Positions 24,101 through 34,878 of a DNA stretch of 64,000 nucleotides are shown piece after piece; the first letter of the stretch is position 1, and every line of letters begins with the position of its first letter. The stretch spans positions 822,290-886,289 of the forward strand of contig NZ_HE998567.1 in NCBI RefSeq assembly GCF_000327285.1, in the 5' to 3' direction. The translations under genes and the position numbers were made by a program. The notes beneath the pieces are model-generated. The model was given only the letters and a program-made list of their open reading frames with translations, was not told the DNA's origin and did not search any database. Source of the stretch: Holdemania massiliensis AP2 (GTDB taxonomy: Bacteria > Bacillota_I > Bacilli_A > Erysipelotrichales > Erysipelotrichaceae).

Positions 24101-24559
24101 TCAGTTCAATATCTTATGAATTCCATTGCGGATTCGAATATAAACGTACGCTGAATGCAGATCTGAGAAGGTTTTCATATGATGGTAATACGCAAAGGAC
24201 GGATCACTCAGCATGTCCAGAACGATATACCGCCAGCGAACGCCGCGCTCCGTCTGAATCCAGGCCGCCGCTCCCGGCTCGGGCTGAATCTGTTGATCCC
24301 CGCATTTCAGACCGGTTGCGGACAAGGCCACGGACAATTCTTCAAGCTGTTCGCTGGGATGCTGATCATCAAGAAAGTAACGGACAAAAGAACAGGCTTG
24401 TTTCAGACTGTCCCACACTTCCTGATTGACTTCATTGACCTGCGTGACTGCAATTAACACCGGCGGATGGTCCTGCACGTAGCGGATAAATCGTTTCCGG
24501 CAAAGCCTTGCATCATAACTGTCGCCGAGAATCGCCGCATCCAGCAACACCAGATCCAT
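24101..24559 (-). CDS. Hypothetical protein
   Basis: 152 residues from the ATG at 24559, which has AAGGAGGG upstream. It opens MDLVLLDAAILGDSYDARLCRKRFIRY (in pieces), a Rossmann-like strand start, and later contains 'VRWRYIVLDMLSDPSFAYYHHMK'. No catalytic motif, signal peptide or membrane segment was recognised. It stands alone between the ftsZ terminator and the DUF2089 operon. Confidence 0.6.
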   Translation of the reverse strand: MDLVLLDAAILGDSYDARLCRKRFIRYVQDHPPVLIAVTQVNEVNQEVWDSLKQACSFVRYFLDDQHPSEQLEELSVALSATGLKCGDQQIQPEPGAAAWIQTERGVRWRYIVLDMLSDPSFAYYHHMKTFSDLHSAYVYIRIRNGIHKILN

Positions 24560-24626
24560 GATGAATCCCTCCTTCCGGATCATTACACTTTTATTTTACC
24601 ACGATGAAGCGCTTTCAACCAGTTGG

Positions 24627-24658
24627 AAAGAAAAAGACGGAATTTCTGGTTCCGTCTC
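24627..24658 (-). terminator. Terminator of ftsA-ftsZ
   Basis: On the minus strand AGACGGA, a loop and TCCGTCT followed by TTTTCTTT, 16 bases after the ftsZ stop. Confidence 0.8.
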
Positions 24659-24673
24659 CCTCTTACTGACTGT

Positions 24674-25756
24674 TTATTTCCGGGAAAGAAAGAAGCTCGG
24701 AATTCCGCTGTTGTCTTCCTCGTCTTCTTCCGTTTCCTTTTTGATTTCCTCAGTGATCTTATTGGCGACCTTCACTGACGGCTTCGCTTGAGAAGGCACC
24801 TTAATCTTTGGCAGATCAAACCCGGTTGCGATCACTGTAACAATGATCGATTCGCCGATCTTTTCATTGATCGCCACGCCGAAGATGATATCGATATCAT
24901 TGCCGGCCGCTTCGCGAATGTATTCAACGGCATCATTCGCATCATAGATGGAAATATTGGCGCCGCCGGTAACATTGACGATGGCCTTTTTGGCCCCGTT
25001 GATCTGCGCTTCCAAAAGCGGCGACTGAATCGCTTTCTGGGCCGCTTCCTGAGCTTTGTTGTCACCCTGCGAAATCCCGATGCCGATCAAGGCGCTGCCC
25101 TGACCTTCCATGACTGAACGCACATCCGCAAAATCCAAGTTAATCATCGCCGGAACCGCAATCAAATCAGTGATCGTCTGCACGCCCTGACGCAGGACGT
25201 TATCAGCTTCCTTAAACGCTTCGACAAAGGGAATGCGGCCGATGACCTGAAGCAGCTGATTGTTGGAAACGATAATCAAAGAATCAATGAATTCACTTAA
25301 CTGACCTAAACCGGCTTCGGCCTGAGCCATCCGCCGCGGTCCTTCAAAGGAGAACGGCTTGGTGACAATTCCAACTGTCAGCGCGCCCATTTCCTTGGCG
25401 ATCTTCGCAAACAACGGAGACGCGCCAGTTCCTGTGCCGCCGCCCATGCCGGCTGTGATAAAGACCATATCGGCACCCGACATCGCCTCGCGGATTTCTT
25501 CTTCATTTTCTAACGCTGCCTTGCGTCCCATTTCCGGATTGGCACCCGCGCCTAAACCCCGCGTCGTTTCCCGACCCAGTATAATTTTATTTTCAACCGG
25601 GGATTTGTTGAGATCCTGCATGTCGGTATTGGCAACGTAGAATTCAACACCCTGAACGCCTTCCTCGACCATGCGGTTAACGGCGTTGCAGCCGGCGCCG
25701 CCGATGCCGAAGACTTTAATTTTCGCAACCTGATTGTATTCTAAATCCATCTTCAT
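24674..25756 (-). CDS. ftsZ: Cell division GTPase FtsZ
   Basis: 360 residues. The tubulin signature GGGTGTG is at residues 105-111, preceded by '[10 protein letters not shown]' and followed by the T7 loop '[14 protein letters not shown]'. A short variable linker ends in IPSFFLSRK, a C-terminal conserved peptide able to bind FtsA. It polymerises with GTP to form the division ring. It follows ftsA after 15 bases. Confidence 0.97.
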   Translation of the reverse strand: MKMDLEYNQVAKIKVFGIGGAGCNAVNRMVEEGVQGVEFYVANTDMQDLNKSPVENKIILGRETTRGLGAGANPEMGRKAALENEEEIREAMSGADMVFITAGMGGGTGTGASPLFAKIAKEMGALTVGIVTKPFSFEGPRRMAQAEAGLGQLSEFIDSLIIVSNNQLLQVIGRIPFVEAFKEADNVLRQGVQTITDLIAVPAMINLDFADVRSVMEGQGSALIGIGISQGDNKAQEAAQKAIQSPLLEAQINGAKKAIVNVTGGANISIYDANDAVEYIREAAGNDIDIIFGVAINEKIGESIIVTVIATGFDLPKIKVPSQAKPSVKVANKITEEIKKETEEDEEDNSGIPSFFLSRK

Positions 25757-25771
25757 TCATCCTCTCGTTTC

Positions 25772-27037
25772 CTATTTCTGTTTGGCTTCAAAAAGCATAT
25801 CCTTTAATCGTTTTGTAATCGAATCGTCGACGCTGGTTTTCTCTTTTTTCAGACCGCCGATCGTTACGGCTTTTTCAAACTGCGCAGCATTGACACCAAC
25901 CTGATCGGTATTGAGCAGCGGCTGCTGATCCTTATACGCATAGAACAGACCCAGACAAGCCGTCAACGCACTGTCGCGCACGCCCAAGGTTTCCGGATAA
26001 TACACCTTGGTCGGAGCATTCAGATGATCCTGAACATACTCTGCAATTTCCTGCAGCTCACCGCCTTCGCCGACAATCACAACCTGCGTCCTGCCGGCTT
26101 TAAGAATTGGCCGGCACATCTGTTCGATCTCACTCATCCAGCTTTCCAGAGGTTCGCGGATCGCTTCGCAAAGTTCCTTTTCCGACAGCGTATACGTCTT
26201 TGTATTCTTGGACCAGATGTAAATCGGTGTCTGCAGCGGCCGGCGTTGATTCAAACGCGTGTTGTATTTCACTAACCGCACCGCTTCCGCTAAAGGCAGC
26301 TCATAGCGTTCAACCAACGCTTGGCTCCACTGATCAATCCCTTGTTCAATAATTTCACAGCTGGCGAGCTTGCCTTTGGACAGCAGCGACAGCGTCGTCG
26401 TCTGTTCTTCCAACCGAATCAAAATCAAATTCTGATCCATCGTCTGTTCAAACAAAGCTGCTTCTTTGGCAATGGCGAAACTGTCCAGACTGATATCCAG
26501 CACTTCCAATCCCGCCTGTTCCACACAGTTGACATATTCAAACGCGATTTTGCGATTGGCGCACAGCAGATCCACATCCACTGTCAGCTCATCGCACAGC
26601 TCGCCAATCGGCATCCGCCGCGTCGATATTCCATTGCAGGTATACCGCACGCAGACAGCGCTGATTAATGCCAGTCCGTTTTCAATCTTGGTTTTCATCG
26701 CATTTTTGACCGCTTCCCGAACATCGAGAACGGTAACACGGCGGTCAAAAGAAGAAACCGGCACCGTTATTTTCAGCGATTTGCGCATCATATCCCGAGA
26801 AGGAATCGACAACAAAACACGTTCAATTCGAGCACCGATCATTCGGGAAGCGTTCTCCGCCGCCCTTCGAATCGCTTTGACAACCTCATTGGGTTCACTC
26901 AGCTGATGAAACTGAACACCTGCCACAGGAACCCGTTCGACTTTGATTATATTAAAGCGAGTGTTGAAGAACTCGCCTACCAGCAATCTTACTTCGTGAT
27001 CCGCTATATCCAGCGCCGCGAAAATCTGCTTGTCCAT
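25772..27037 (-). CDS. ftsA: Cell division protein FtsA
   Basis: 421 residues with actin-fold features: N-terminal phosphate-1 strand 'FAALDIADHEVRLLVGEF', the 1C-domain region 'VLLSIPSRDMMRKS', phosphate-2 'LILIRLEEQTTTLS' and adenosine region 'VVIVGEGGELQEI'. The C-terminal 'SITKRLKDMLFEAKQK' is the amphipathic membrane-targeting helix. The divergence from textbook FtsA (phosphate-2 has E-E instead of D-x-G) suggests altered ATP binding. It anchors FtsZ to the membrane. Confidence 0.9.
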   Translation of the reverse strand: MDKQIFAALDIADHEVRLLVGEFFNTRFNIIKVERVPVAGVQFHQLSEPNEVVKAIRRAAENASRMIGARIERVLLSIPSRDMMRKSLKITVPVSSFDRRVTVLDVREAVKNAMKTKIENGLALISAVCVRYTCNGISTRRMPIGELCDELTVDVDLLCANRKIAFEYVNCVEQAGLEVLDISLDSFAIAKEAALFEQTMDQNLILIRLEEQTTTLSLLSKGKLASCEIIEQGIDQWSQALVERYELPLAEAVRLVKYNTRLNQRRPLQTPIYIWSKNTKTYTLSEKELCEAIREPLESWMSEIEQMCRPILKAGRTQVVIVGEGGELQEIAEYVQDHLNAPTKVYYPETLGVRDSALTACLGLFYAYKDQQPLLNTDQVGVNAAQFEKAVTIGGLKKEKTSVDDSITKRLKDMLFEAKQK

Positions 27038-27064
27038 GCCTTTTTCGACCCCCTGAGCTACACA

Positions 27065-27093
27065 TATATACTATATCATAAAACGGTATTCAA
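27065..27093 (-). promoter_or_regulatory. Promoter of ftsA-ftsZ
   Basis: TTGAAT (27088-27093), 17-base spacer, TATATA (27065-27070) on the minus strand, about 30 bases upstream of the ftsA start. An alternative -10 (TATAGT) lies a few bases upstream with poor spacing. Confidence 0.55.
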
Positions 27094-27259
27094 CAAAAGA
27101 ATTTTTCCAACAATTCGCATTGTGTGCCCAGCGTTGTAAAATTGTTGTCAATTTCATACGGAAGCTGCCGAATTTCATAAAATTATTGGTGTTTTCAGCC
27201 CTTCCTGAACTTACTTGTAAAAAAATCCTTTTTCTTTCTCACCTTTTTCCGATAACGCC

Positions 27260-27288
27260 TTGCATTTTTTGGATGATCATGTTATAGT
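27260..27288 (+). promoter_or_regulatory. Promoter of rpmB
   Basis: TTGCAT (27260-27265), 17-base spacer, TATAGT (27283-27288), 39 bases upstream of the rpmB start. Confidence 0.7.
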
Positions 27289-27327
27289 TTACAAGCGAAA
27301 TTAAGACAGAAAGGGGGGTTACGGTTA

Positions 27328-27522
27328 ATGTCTAGAGTATGTGCCGTATCCGGTAAAAAAGCCTTATCAGGAAATAAGCGTTCTCATTCCATGCATGCAT
27401 CCCGCCGCAAATGGAACGTTAATTTACAAAAAGTTAAAGTGATGGTTGATGGTAAGCCACAGCGAATCCGTATTTCCGCCCGTGCTTTAAAAACACTGAA
27501 GGCTCAGCAGAAAAACGGTTAA
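27328..27522 (+). CDS. rpmB: 50S ribosomal protein L28
   Basis: 64 residues of the usual size for L28: '[18 protein letters not shown]' start, '[13 protein letters not shown]' core and '[13 protein letters not shown]' tail. The zinc-binding CxxC of some L28 paralogues is absent (only one cysteine, CAVSG), so this is the zinc-free form. AAAGGGGGG lies upstream of the ATG. Monocistronic, divergent from ftsA and followed by a terminator. Confidence 0.97.
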   Translation: MSRVCAVSGKKALSGNKRSHSMHASRRKWNVNLQKVKVMVDGKPQRIRISARALKTLKAQQKNG

Positions 27523-27524
27523 TT

Positions 27525-27549
27525 AAAAAGGAGTTCTGCTCCTTTTTTT
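27525..27549 (+). terminator. Terminator of rpmB
   Basis: AAAAAGGAG, five-base loop, CTCCTTTTTTT directly after the stop codon. Confidence 0.88.
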
Positions 27550-27559
27550 CTTTGCATTC

Positions 27560-27620
27560 AAAAATAACAGCCTCAGGGGCGGGAAGCTCATTGCTTTCAA
27601 CACCTGGGGCTGTTTTCTTT
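27560..27620 (-). terminator. Terminator of the XRE membrane-protein gene
   Basis: Arms AACAGCC-x-CAGG (27566-27577) and CCTG-x-GGCTGTT (27603-27614) with T-rich sequence on both sides. On the minus strand the ATTTTT tail ends transcripts of the gene at 27651-29573; it may also catch rpmB readthrough. Confidence 0.7.
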
Positions 27621-27650
27621 TTGATTGTCGATCAGTCTGACAGAATTCGG

Positions 27651-29573
27651 CTAAGCTTTCTCGCGAATGGCCACGGTATATTCACCCTCACTCCAAATTT
27701 GTCCGTCGCTGTGCTTCCAATCCGGCCCTTCGCAGCGGACAAGCCAGAAACGATAGTTCTGCCGATCCTCGCTAATTCCATCGTAAAGCAGCCACAAAGT
27801 TTGATTACCTTTTTCTTCCAGAAGGGCCTGCTGCCCGTCTTCGCTGATGACTGCCGTTTTCTCAGCAAAGTCTTGTTCCAGCAGAAACTGCAGAGCCTGA
27901 GCTGGAGAGCGGCGGCTGACATACATATAGGTCGTATCATAAGCGCCGCTGACAAAGCTATGGGATAGTTCATTTTTTGGAAGAATTGGTTCATCTTCCG
28001 TTAGTTTCAAGCCGGTTGTCCCGTCAGTCAGGGTGTGAATGACTGCGGCCAGCACCGCTTCCTGTCCCTGCATCAGCCGGATTCGATAGGTCATCGCAAA
28101 CGCTTCGCCCGTCGGGCCTGCGCCTTGATTGCCCGGCGAAACTGCCCATTCCGCAGTCTTCACTTCTAACAATTGATCTTCCGCAGTGCCCGCCAGCCGC
28201 TGCACAGAGGTGATTTTCATCCGCACATCAACGCCGTTGACACGGTAAGCCTCAGCCTGCTGCGTCAGTGTCAATAAGCTCAACCACACCGGATCGGTGC
28301 TGCGAGTCTGCAATTTCATCGTTCCTTCCGGCAGTTCCTGCTGCAGCTGCGGATCCGTTTGGATCGTCTGCCGCATCGCTTCAATCAACATGACCTCCGC
28401 TTCCTCAGCACTGAATTCTGGACTTTCTGAGAAACTCACTTCCGGCAGGGGAGCGTTCCGCACAAAGTTCATCGGCTGGGTCGGCTGCATCGCAACCGGG
28501 CACAGAATCAGCTGCCCTTCCACAAACAGATCCTGTTCATTCAAAATCCCATCGTCTCCCAATACCAAACTCCACTGCGGCTGGCCCTCACGGCATAGGG
28601 CCAGAGCGAGCGTACCGAACGGCACACAGTCACTGTAAGCATAATCTTCCTGCAACCCATCCTTTTCCAGATGGATCCCCTCGCGGTCCGTCATGATCTT
28701 CCATTCTGTCCCCGCGGTTTCCGCAGCTGACCATTCCCCGCTGATGGAGGAGATCGGGTTATGATAGCTGATCGGATTGCCGCGGTCGCCGAAAGTTGCA
28801 ATTTGTTGATGGACGCTGTAATCGGTTGTTCGATAGGTAATCGTACAAACATCGTCAGCCAGCCACTGCAGCTTCATTTTTCCCTCAACGGGATAAGGAA
28901 ATGCTTCTTGCTCGCGGCGGTAAAGAAGATAACGGCTGCGGCAGAGAGACGCTTCACCGGAATTCCGATCTTGTTTGACCACAACCCAAAAACGGCCGTT
29001 TTCCGATAGACTGATCGTCGTTGGATGCTGCTGAAGGGCCTGTTGGAGCTGCAGGCTAAATCCAATGGTCAGAAGCAGCGCAGCACCCGCTCCGATTTTA
29101 CGCAGGGCAGTTTTTTTAATAAAAACGCTGCCGCTGAAGGTCAGCGCGCCAACCAGCATCAAATTAAGCAAAGGATTGATCCAATCCGCAATGTATTCCC
29201 AACCTCGTGGATAAACGATGATCCAGCTGACAAGCTGCAGCGTGCCAATGCCTGCCGCCAGGATCAGGCATACAATTGCTGCCGCGATCCATCCCTGCCG
29301 CTGTTGACGAAATTGACGTTTTTGATTCATCTCGATTAACGAAGGCATCTCCTCCGCGGCTTCACTGTTCAAAAAAACTTCCGTATCCTGAAACTCAGCG
29401 GGTGAAACATTAAAAATATCCGCCAGGATATGCAGCTGATCAGCACTCGGAACCGCTTGTCCGCTCTCCCATTGTGATATTTGATAACGTGGCACAGAAC
29501 ACTGCTCGGCCAGCTGTTTTGGGGTCAGACCTGCCGCCTGTCGCAACCGCTTTATTTTTTTCGCTAAGTTCAT
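27651..29573 (-). CDS. Membrane-anchored XRE-family protein with large extracytoplasmic domain
   Basis: 640 residues from the ATG at 29573 (AAAGGAG upstream); a longer frame upstream has no binding site. Residues 5-60 form a cro/C1-type helix-turn-helix (LTPKQLAEQCSVPRYQISQWESG). Hydrophobic segments lie at about 95-121, 131-152 and 158-177. About 460 residues follow with no recognised domain, including 'VWLSLLTLTQQAEAYRVNGVDV' and a final 'GEYTVAIREKA'. An odd or even number of spans decides whether this tail is outside; three spans after a cytoplasmic HTH would place it outside. It may couple an external signal to transcription. Located between rpmB and a GNAT gene. Confidence 0.75.
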   Translation of the reverse strand: MNLAKKIKRLRQAAGLTPKQLAEQCSVPRYQISQWESGQAVPSADQLHILADIFNVSPAEFQDTEVFLNSEAAEEMPSLIEMNQKRQFRQQRQGWIAAAIVCLILAAGIGTLQLVSWIIVYPRGWEYIADWINPLLNLMLVGALTFSGSVFIKKTALRKIGAGAALLLTIGFSLQLQQALQQHPTTISLSENGRFWVVVKQDRNSGEASLCRSRYLLYRREQEAFPYPVEGKMKLQWLADDVCTITYRTTDYSVHQQIATFGDRGNPISYHNPISSISGEWSAAETAGTEWKIMTDREGIHLEKDGLQEDYAYSDCVPFGTLALALCREGQPQWSLVLGDDGILNEQDLFVEGQLILCPVAMQPTQPMNFVRNAPLPEVSFSESPEFSAEEAEVMLIEAMRQTIQTDPQLQQELPEGTMKLQTRSTDPVWLSLLTLTQQAEAYRVNGVDVRMKITSVQRLAGTAEDQLLEVKTAEWAVSPGNQGAGPTGEAFAMTYRIRLMQGQEAVLAAVIHTLTDGTTGLKLTEDEPILPKNELSHSFVSGAYDTTYMYVSRRSPAQALQFLLEQDFAEKTAVISEDGQQALLEEKGNQTLWLLYDGISEDRQNYRFWLVRCEGPDWKHSDGQIWSEGEYTVAIREKA

Positions 29574-29849
29574 CGTTGTCAACTCCTTTGGATAGGCATC
29601 AGTGTAGCACGAACAAGCCGGCTTTTCCAGTCCAGTCCAATCCAAAATAAAAGGCGGCCCATGGCTGCCCACTCAAAGCGAACTTATTATTTCAATCCAA
29701 GCTCGATCATTGAACAGAGTACGATCTCCTCTTTCGTTGATTGACTTCATGTCAGTCGTGAATACCGATTTCTCTCCGCCACTGCCGTTAATCTTGTTTT
29801 TAGTGATTCCGCTTTCCAACGATAGAGGTGAAAGAATTCGCGCTTATTC

Positions 29850-30350
29850 TTATTGAACACGGAAAAGAAAAGCGATCTGATCGAGAGAACGATCCGCATG
29901 CCCCAAGTCCAGGGCGATTTCTTCCCCATCCCTTCGTTTGTAGAAAGCTAAAGCTCGGTGGTTATGGGCATTACAACGGCAGCCGATGACCGTTTGACCC
30001 GCGACTTTGGCCCGGCGCAGAATTTCCGTCCAAACCTGAGAACCCAGACCCTGATGCTGAAAATCGAAAGTCAGATAAAGAGCATTCACGCTCATGGCAA
30101 CGCCAATTATCGGATGCTTCGGTTTTCCCAGAATAAAGTAACCCGCATCCTGTCCATCGGCTAGAATAAGACAGACCTGAGATTCATGATCTGCGATCGC
30201 CTCACGAAATTTTTCAGCATGCCCAGCTTCATCAAACTCCCTCAGCCAGGATTCGGGATAAATTCCGGCGTAGGTTTCCTGCCACACCCTTCGCTTCAGC
30301 CTGACCAGCCGGTCAAGACAATCTTTACTTGCTGCAGCAAACGTCATCAT
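29850..30350 (-). CDS. GNAT-family N-acetyltransferase
   Basis: 166 residues. The acetyl-CoA loop is 'FDFQHQGLGSQVW' (Q-x-x-G-x-G), followed by 'NAHNHRALAFYKRRDGEE', the usual C-terminal N-x-x-A-x-x-F-Y-x-x-x-G motif (the G position shifted by RD). Substrate unknown. The start overlaps the stop of the P-loop kinase gene (ATGA), so the two are coupled. Confidence 0.88.
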   Translation of the reverse strand: MMTFAAASKDCLDRLVRLKRRVWQETYAGIYPESWLREFDEAGHAEKFREAIADHESQVCLILADGQDAGYFILGKPKHPIIGVAMSVNALYLTFDFQHQGLGSQVWTEILRRAKVAGQTVIGCRCNAHNHRALAFYKRRDGEEIALDLGHADRSLDQIAFLFRVQ

Positions 30351-30955
30351 GAGTTCATCAACTCAGTCAGCTGACGGCTCAGCGCTTCCACGGAAATCGC
30401 GGAAGGATCCGTACAGTCCACGGGAATCAACGTTCCAATCGCAAAGCGACGATAGCCGCCTTGTTCAATGCTTTGTTCAAAATCAGCGAAGCGGATTGGG
30501 TCAGGAATCCGATAGGGTTCCACCGCCGGATACCGGTCGTTAACGACATGTCCCCGATGTCGGGAAGACGATTGATCCCGCTTGACAAACCGCTCATAAA
30601 TGGTTCGGGTATCGCCGTCGAACAAGATTGTGATCATCTGACAGCCGGTCTTTTTCGCCAGCCTCTGCAAGCCCGGCAGCGAAAGATCCTCAAAGTTATT
30701 TTCCAGAATGACCGATTGTCCTGCCGTTAAACATTGCAGCGCCGCGTAATAGAGAATATCCATCGCAGCCAGCCCCAGCTGAACTTTTTCCTGCCGGCTT
30801 TGAAAACCCAGACGGTCAAAAAGATCCTCTTTGATGGAATCTTTGGAAAACATCGGGATTCCCAGTTTCTGACTTAACTGAATCGCCAGCGTCGTTTTGC
30901 CGCTGGCCGGCATTCCCGCAAGACACACGCACGTTGGCTTTTTGTTTTTATTCAT
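30347..30955 (-). CDS. P-loop kinase/AAA-type ATP-binding protein
   Basis: 202 residues. Walker A GMPASGKT at residues 14-21, a 'MFSKDSIKEDLFDRLG' substrate-binding helix and 'VILENNFEDLS' as the Walker B-like strand are typical of small kinases of the zeta-toxin/chloramphenicol-phosphotransferase-like AAA_33 group. The substrate is unknown. Coupled to the downstream GNAT gene; a pair of this type could modify an antibiotic or a nucleotide, but nothing in the sequence decides this. Confidence 0.8.
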   Translation of the reverse strand: MNKNKKPTCVCLAGMPASGKTTLAIQLSQKLGIPMFSKDSIKEDLFDRLGFQSRQEKVQLGLAAMDILYYAALQCLTAGQSVILENNFEDLSLPGLQRLAKKTGCQMITILFDGDTRTIYERFVKRDQSSSRHRGHVVNDRYPAVEPYRIPDPIRFADFEQSIEQGGYRRFAIGTLIPVDCTDPSAISVEALSRQLTELMNS

Positions 30956-30980
30956 TGACTTATCCTTTCCTATCCTTCAA

Positions 30981-31604
30981 TCAGGAATTCAGCTTGGCGT
31001 CGTTGCAGCGAACGACCAGGATCCGTCCCTGATCCAGCGTCACCACCGCTTCCTGATCGACAATTTCATTGGATATCCCGATCGTATCGCCGCGATCCAT
31101 GAAATAATGATCGAGCGGATAAAGAAAACCTTCCAGCGTAATCACCGCCGGCTCAATCGCGAAAAAGGAAATAAACCGAGCGGCATTGGCCTTAAACACA
31201 TGCCGTCCAGGTTCCAGGCAAGACAATTCATTGTTTTTTTCACGCAGGATAATCGGGACTTCCTGATACATGACCAGAAGCAGATTCGCCAGCTGGTGAT
31301 CCTGTCTTCCGCCGAGGCCGCCGGTCAAAATGATCGGCTGATACCCCTGTTCCTTTGCCCAGTGCAGCGCCGAGAGCGCGTCGGTTTCATCCTTCATTAC
31401 CGGAAGCACTTCCACTTGATCGGCATACTGACGGATCATTGTCATTTCTTCCGCATTGACTGAGTCGAAATCCCCGATCGCCATCACCATTCGCCGTTGT
31501 TGTCTGGCACATACGAGCGCCCCGCGGTCAGCACCGATCAAATCGCCTTCCGCCTGATCACAGTTCTGCGCCATCCCCAAAACAATAGTACAGGGTTTTA
31601 ACAT
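30981..31604 (-). CDS. thiN: Thiamine diphosphokinase
   Basis: 207 residues with the catalytic IGDFDSVN motif (residues about 43-50), 'ILTGGLGGRQDHQLANLLL' and 'SNEIVDQEAVVTLDQGRILV' (in pieces), the ThiN/TPK signature. It transfers pyrophosphate from ATP to thiamine. Overlaps the end of rpe by seven bases, as the last gene of the thiN-rpe-rsgA-prkC block. Confidence 0.94.
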   Translation of the reverse strand: MLKPCTIVLGMAQNCDQAEGDLIGADRGALVCARQQRRMVMAIGDFDSVNAEEMTMIRQYADQVEVLPVMKDETDALSALHWAKEQGYQPIILTGGLGGRQDHQLANLLLVMYQEVPIILREKNNELSCLEPGRHVFKANAARFISFFAIEPAVITLEGFLYPLDHYFMDRGDTIGISNEIVDQEAVVTLDQGRILVVRCNDAKLNS

Positions 31605-32245
31605 AGCGAATCAACGGCGTCCACAATGTTGTTTTTAAAGATGTAACTGCCCGCAACCAATACATCTGCGCCAGCCTGCTTACACAGCTTTCCGGTTTCG
31701 GCATTGATCCCGCCGTCTACCTCAATCCGCAGATCGACGTTTTCAGCCTGAGCCCAAGCCCGCAGCTGAGCGATTTTTTCCAAAGCGGACGGATCAAACT
31801 GCTGCCCGCCGAAGCCCGGTTCCACCGACATCACTAAAACTAGATCAAAGTCCTGCCACAGATCCTTTAAGACTTCCACCGGGGTTTTCGGTTTGATCGA
31901 AATGCCCGGCTTTACGCCCCACTGCCGCAGCTGCTTCGCCAGCTTACGGCAGGCCTCTGCATTTTCCATCGCTTCATAATGAAAGGTGAGCCACTGCGCT
32001 CCGGCCTCGATGAAAACCGGCGCATACGTTTCTGGATCGGTGATCATCAGATGCACATCCAGTTCACAATCCGTCAGTTTGCGGAAGGCTTTGAGAATGT
32101 CCGGGCCGAAGGTCAGATTCGGGACAAAATGGCCGTCCATCACATCGTAATGCAGCCACTGAGCTTGGGAAGCGTTGACCGCTTCCATCTGCGTGTTCAG
32201 CTGGGTAAAATCCAGCGATAAAATTGAGGGGGATATGATCGTCAT
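31598..32245 (-). CDS. rpe: Ribulose-phosphate 3-epimerase
   Basis: 215 residues from the ATG at 32245, which shares one base with the rsgA stop. The TIM-barrel shows 'SPSILSLDFTQL', 'LHYDVMDGHFVPNLTFGP' with metal and acid/base residues, 'VHLMITDP', 'MSVEPGFGGQQF' and 'EVDGGINAETG'. It interconverts ribulose 5-phosphate and xylulose 5-phosphate in the pentose phosphate pathway. Confidence 0.96.
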   Translation of the reverse strand: MTIISPSILSLDFTQLNTQMEAVNASQAQWLHYDVMDGHFVPNLTFGPDILKAFRKLTDCELDVHLMITDPETYAPVFIEAGAQWLTFHYEAMENAEACRKLAKQLRQWGVKPGISIKPKTPVEVLKDLWQDFDLVLVMSVEPGFGGQQFDPSALEKIAQLRAWAQAENVDLRIEVDGGINAETGKLCKQAGADVLVAGSYIFKNNIVDAVDSLC

Positions 32246-33108
32246 CAATATTTCTCCTTTCGGCCCTGAACGAGGGTCAGACAATCCAAATAATCCGCAT
32301 AGCGAATGCGGGAAACCTGCTGCGCCTCAACCGCCTGCTTGATCGCGCAGCCCGGTTCATTCTGATGAATGCAGTCGCGGAACCGGCACTTGCCTAAATA
32401 AGGGGCAAAATCAGGAACACTCTGCGCCAGTTCCGTCGGCGTCATGCGGCTGAAGTCCAGCGACGAAAAACCTGGCGTATCCGCTACCCAGCCGCCGGCC
32501 ACCTCATGCAGCTCGACATGCCGGGTCGTGTGCTTGCCCCGTCCCAGGGCTTTGGAAATTTCCTGGGTCTGCAGCTGAAAGGCTGGATTCAGCTTATTTA
32601 ATAAGGAAGACTTGCCGACGCCGCTCTGCCCGGTCAGCACCGTAACTTTGTCCTTTAAAACGCCGGCCAGATTTTCATCGAGTTCTTCCCGGCCGCTCAG
32701 CACGACTTCATATCCGCTGCGGCGGTAATCCTCAATCCAGGCATAGACTGGATCCTGGGCCTGCACCAAATCCATCTTGGTAATGCACAAGACCGGCTGA
32801 ATCGAAGCGTTGACAATCAGAAACAGAATCCGGTCCACCAGCGTGCAGGAAAAGTCCGGATCTTTGGCAGACATGACGATCAAAGCTTGATCGACATTGG
32901 CCACCGGCGGACGGATCAGGGAATTCTTACGCGGAAGGATCCGCTCAATTCCGGTTTGATCGCCGAAATCCGTGTATTCGACCCAATCCCCGGTGCGCGG
33001 CTTATCCTGCAGCCGAACCTTGCCCATAGCCACGCATTCCACGCGCCGTCCGTCCTCGTCCGCAACCAGATACTGGTTGGAAATAATTCTGATTATTCTT
33101 CCGATCAT
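32245..33108 (-). CDS. rsgA: Ribosome small subunit-dependent GTPase A
   Basis: 287 residues. N-terminal OB fold (1-70), then a circularly permuted GTPase with 'CITKMDL' before 'LTGQSGVGKSSLLN'. The C-terminal zinc site reads CRFRDCIHQNEPGC (C-x4-C-x-H-x5-C). RsgA matures the 30S subunit. It sits between prkC and rpe in the usual Firmicute order. Confidence 0.96.
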   Translation of the reverse strand: MIGRIIRIISNQYLVADEDGRRVECVAMGKVRLQDKPRTGDWVEYTDFGDQTGIERILPRKNSLIRPPVANVDQALIVMSAKDPDFSCTLVDRILFLIVNASIQPVLCITKMDLVQAQDPVYAWIEDYRRSGYEVVLSGREELDENLAGVLKDKVTVLTGQSGVGKSSLLNKLNPAFQLQTQEISKALGRGKHTTRHVELHEVAGGWVADTPGFSSLDFSRMTPTELAQSVPDFAPYLGKCRFRDCIHQNEPGCAIKQAVEAQQVSRIRYADYLDCLTLVQGRKEKY

Positions 33109-33177
33109 AACGCTCCTTTACTAATCGCTTCGATACGCTGCGGCCACTTCCCGCCGTTTTGCTTTTTATTCAGCTGT

Positions 33178-34874
<1,697 letters not shown>

Positions 34875-34878
<4 letters not shown>

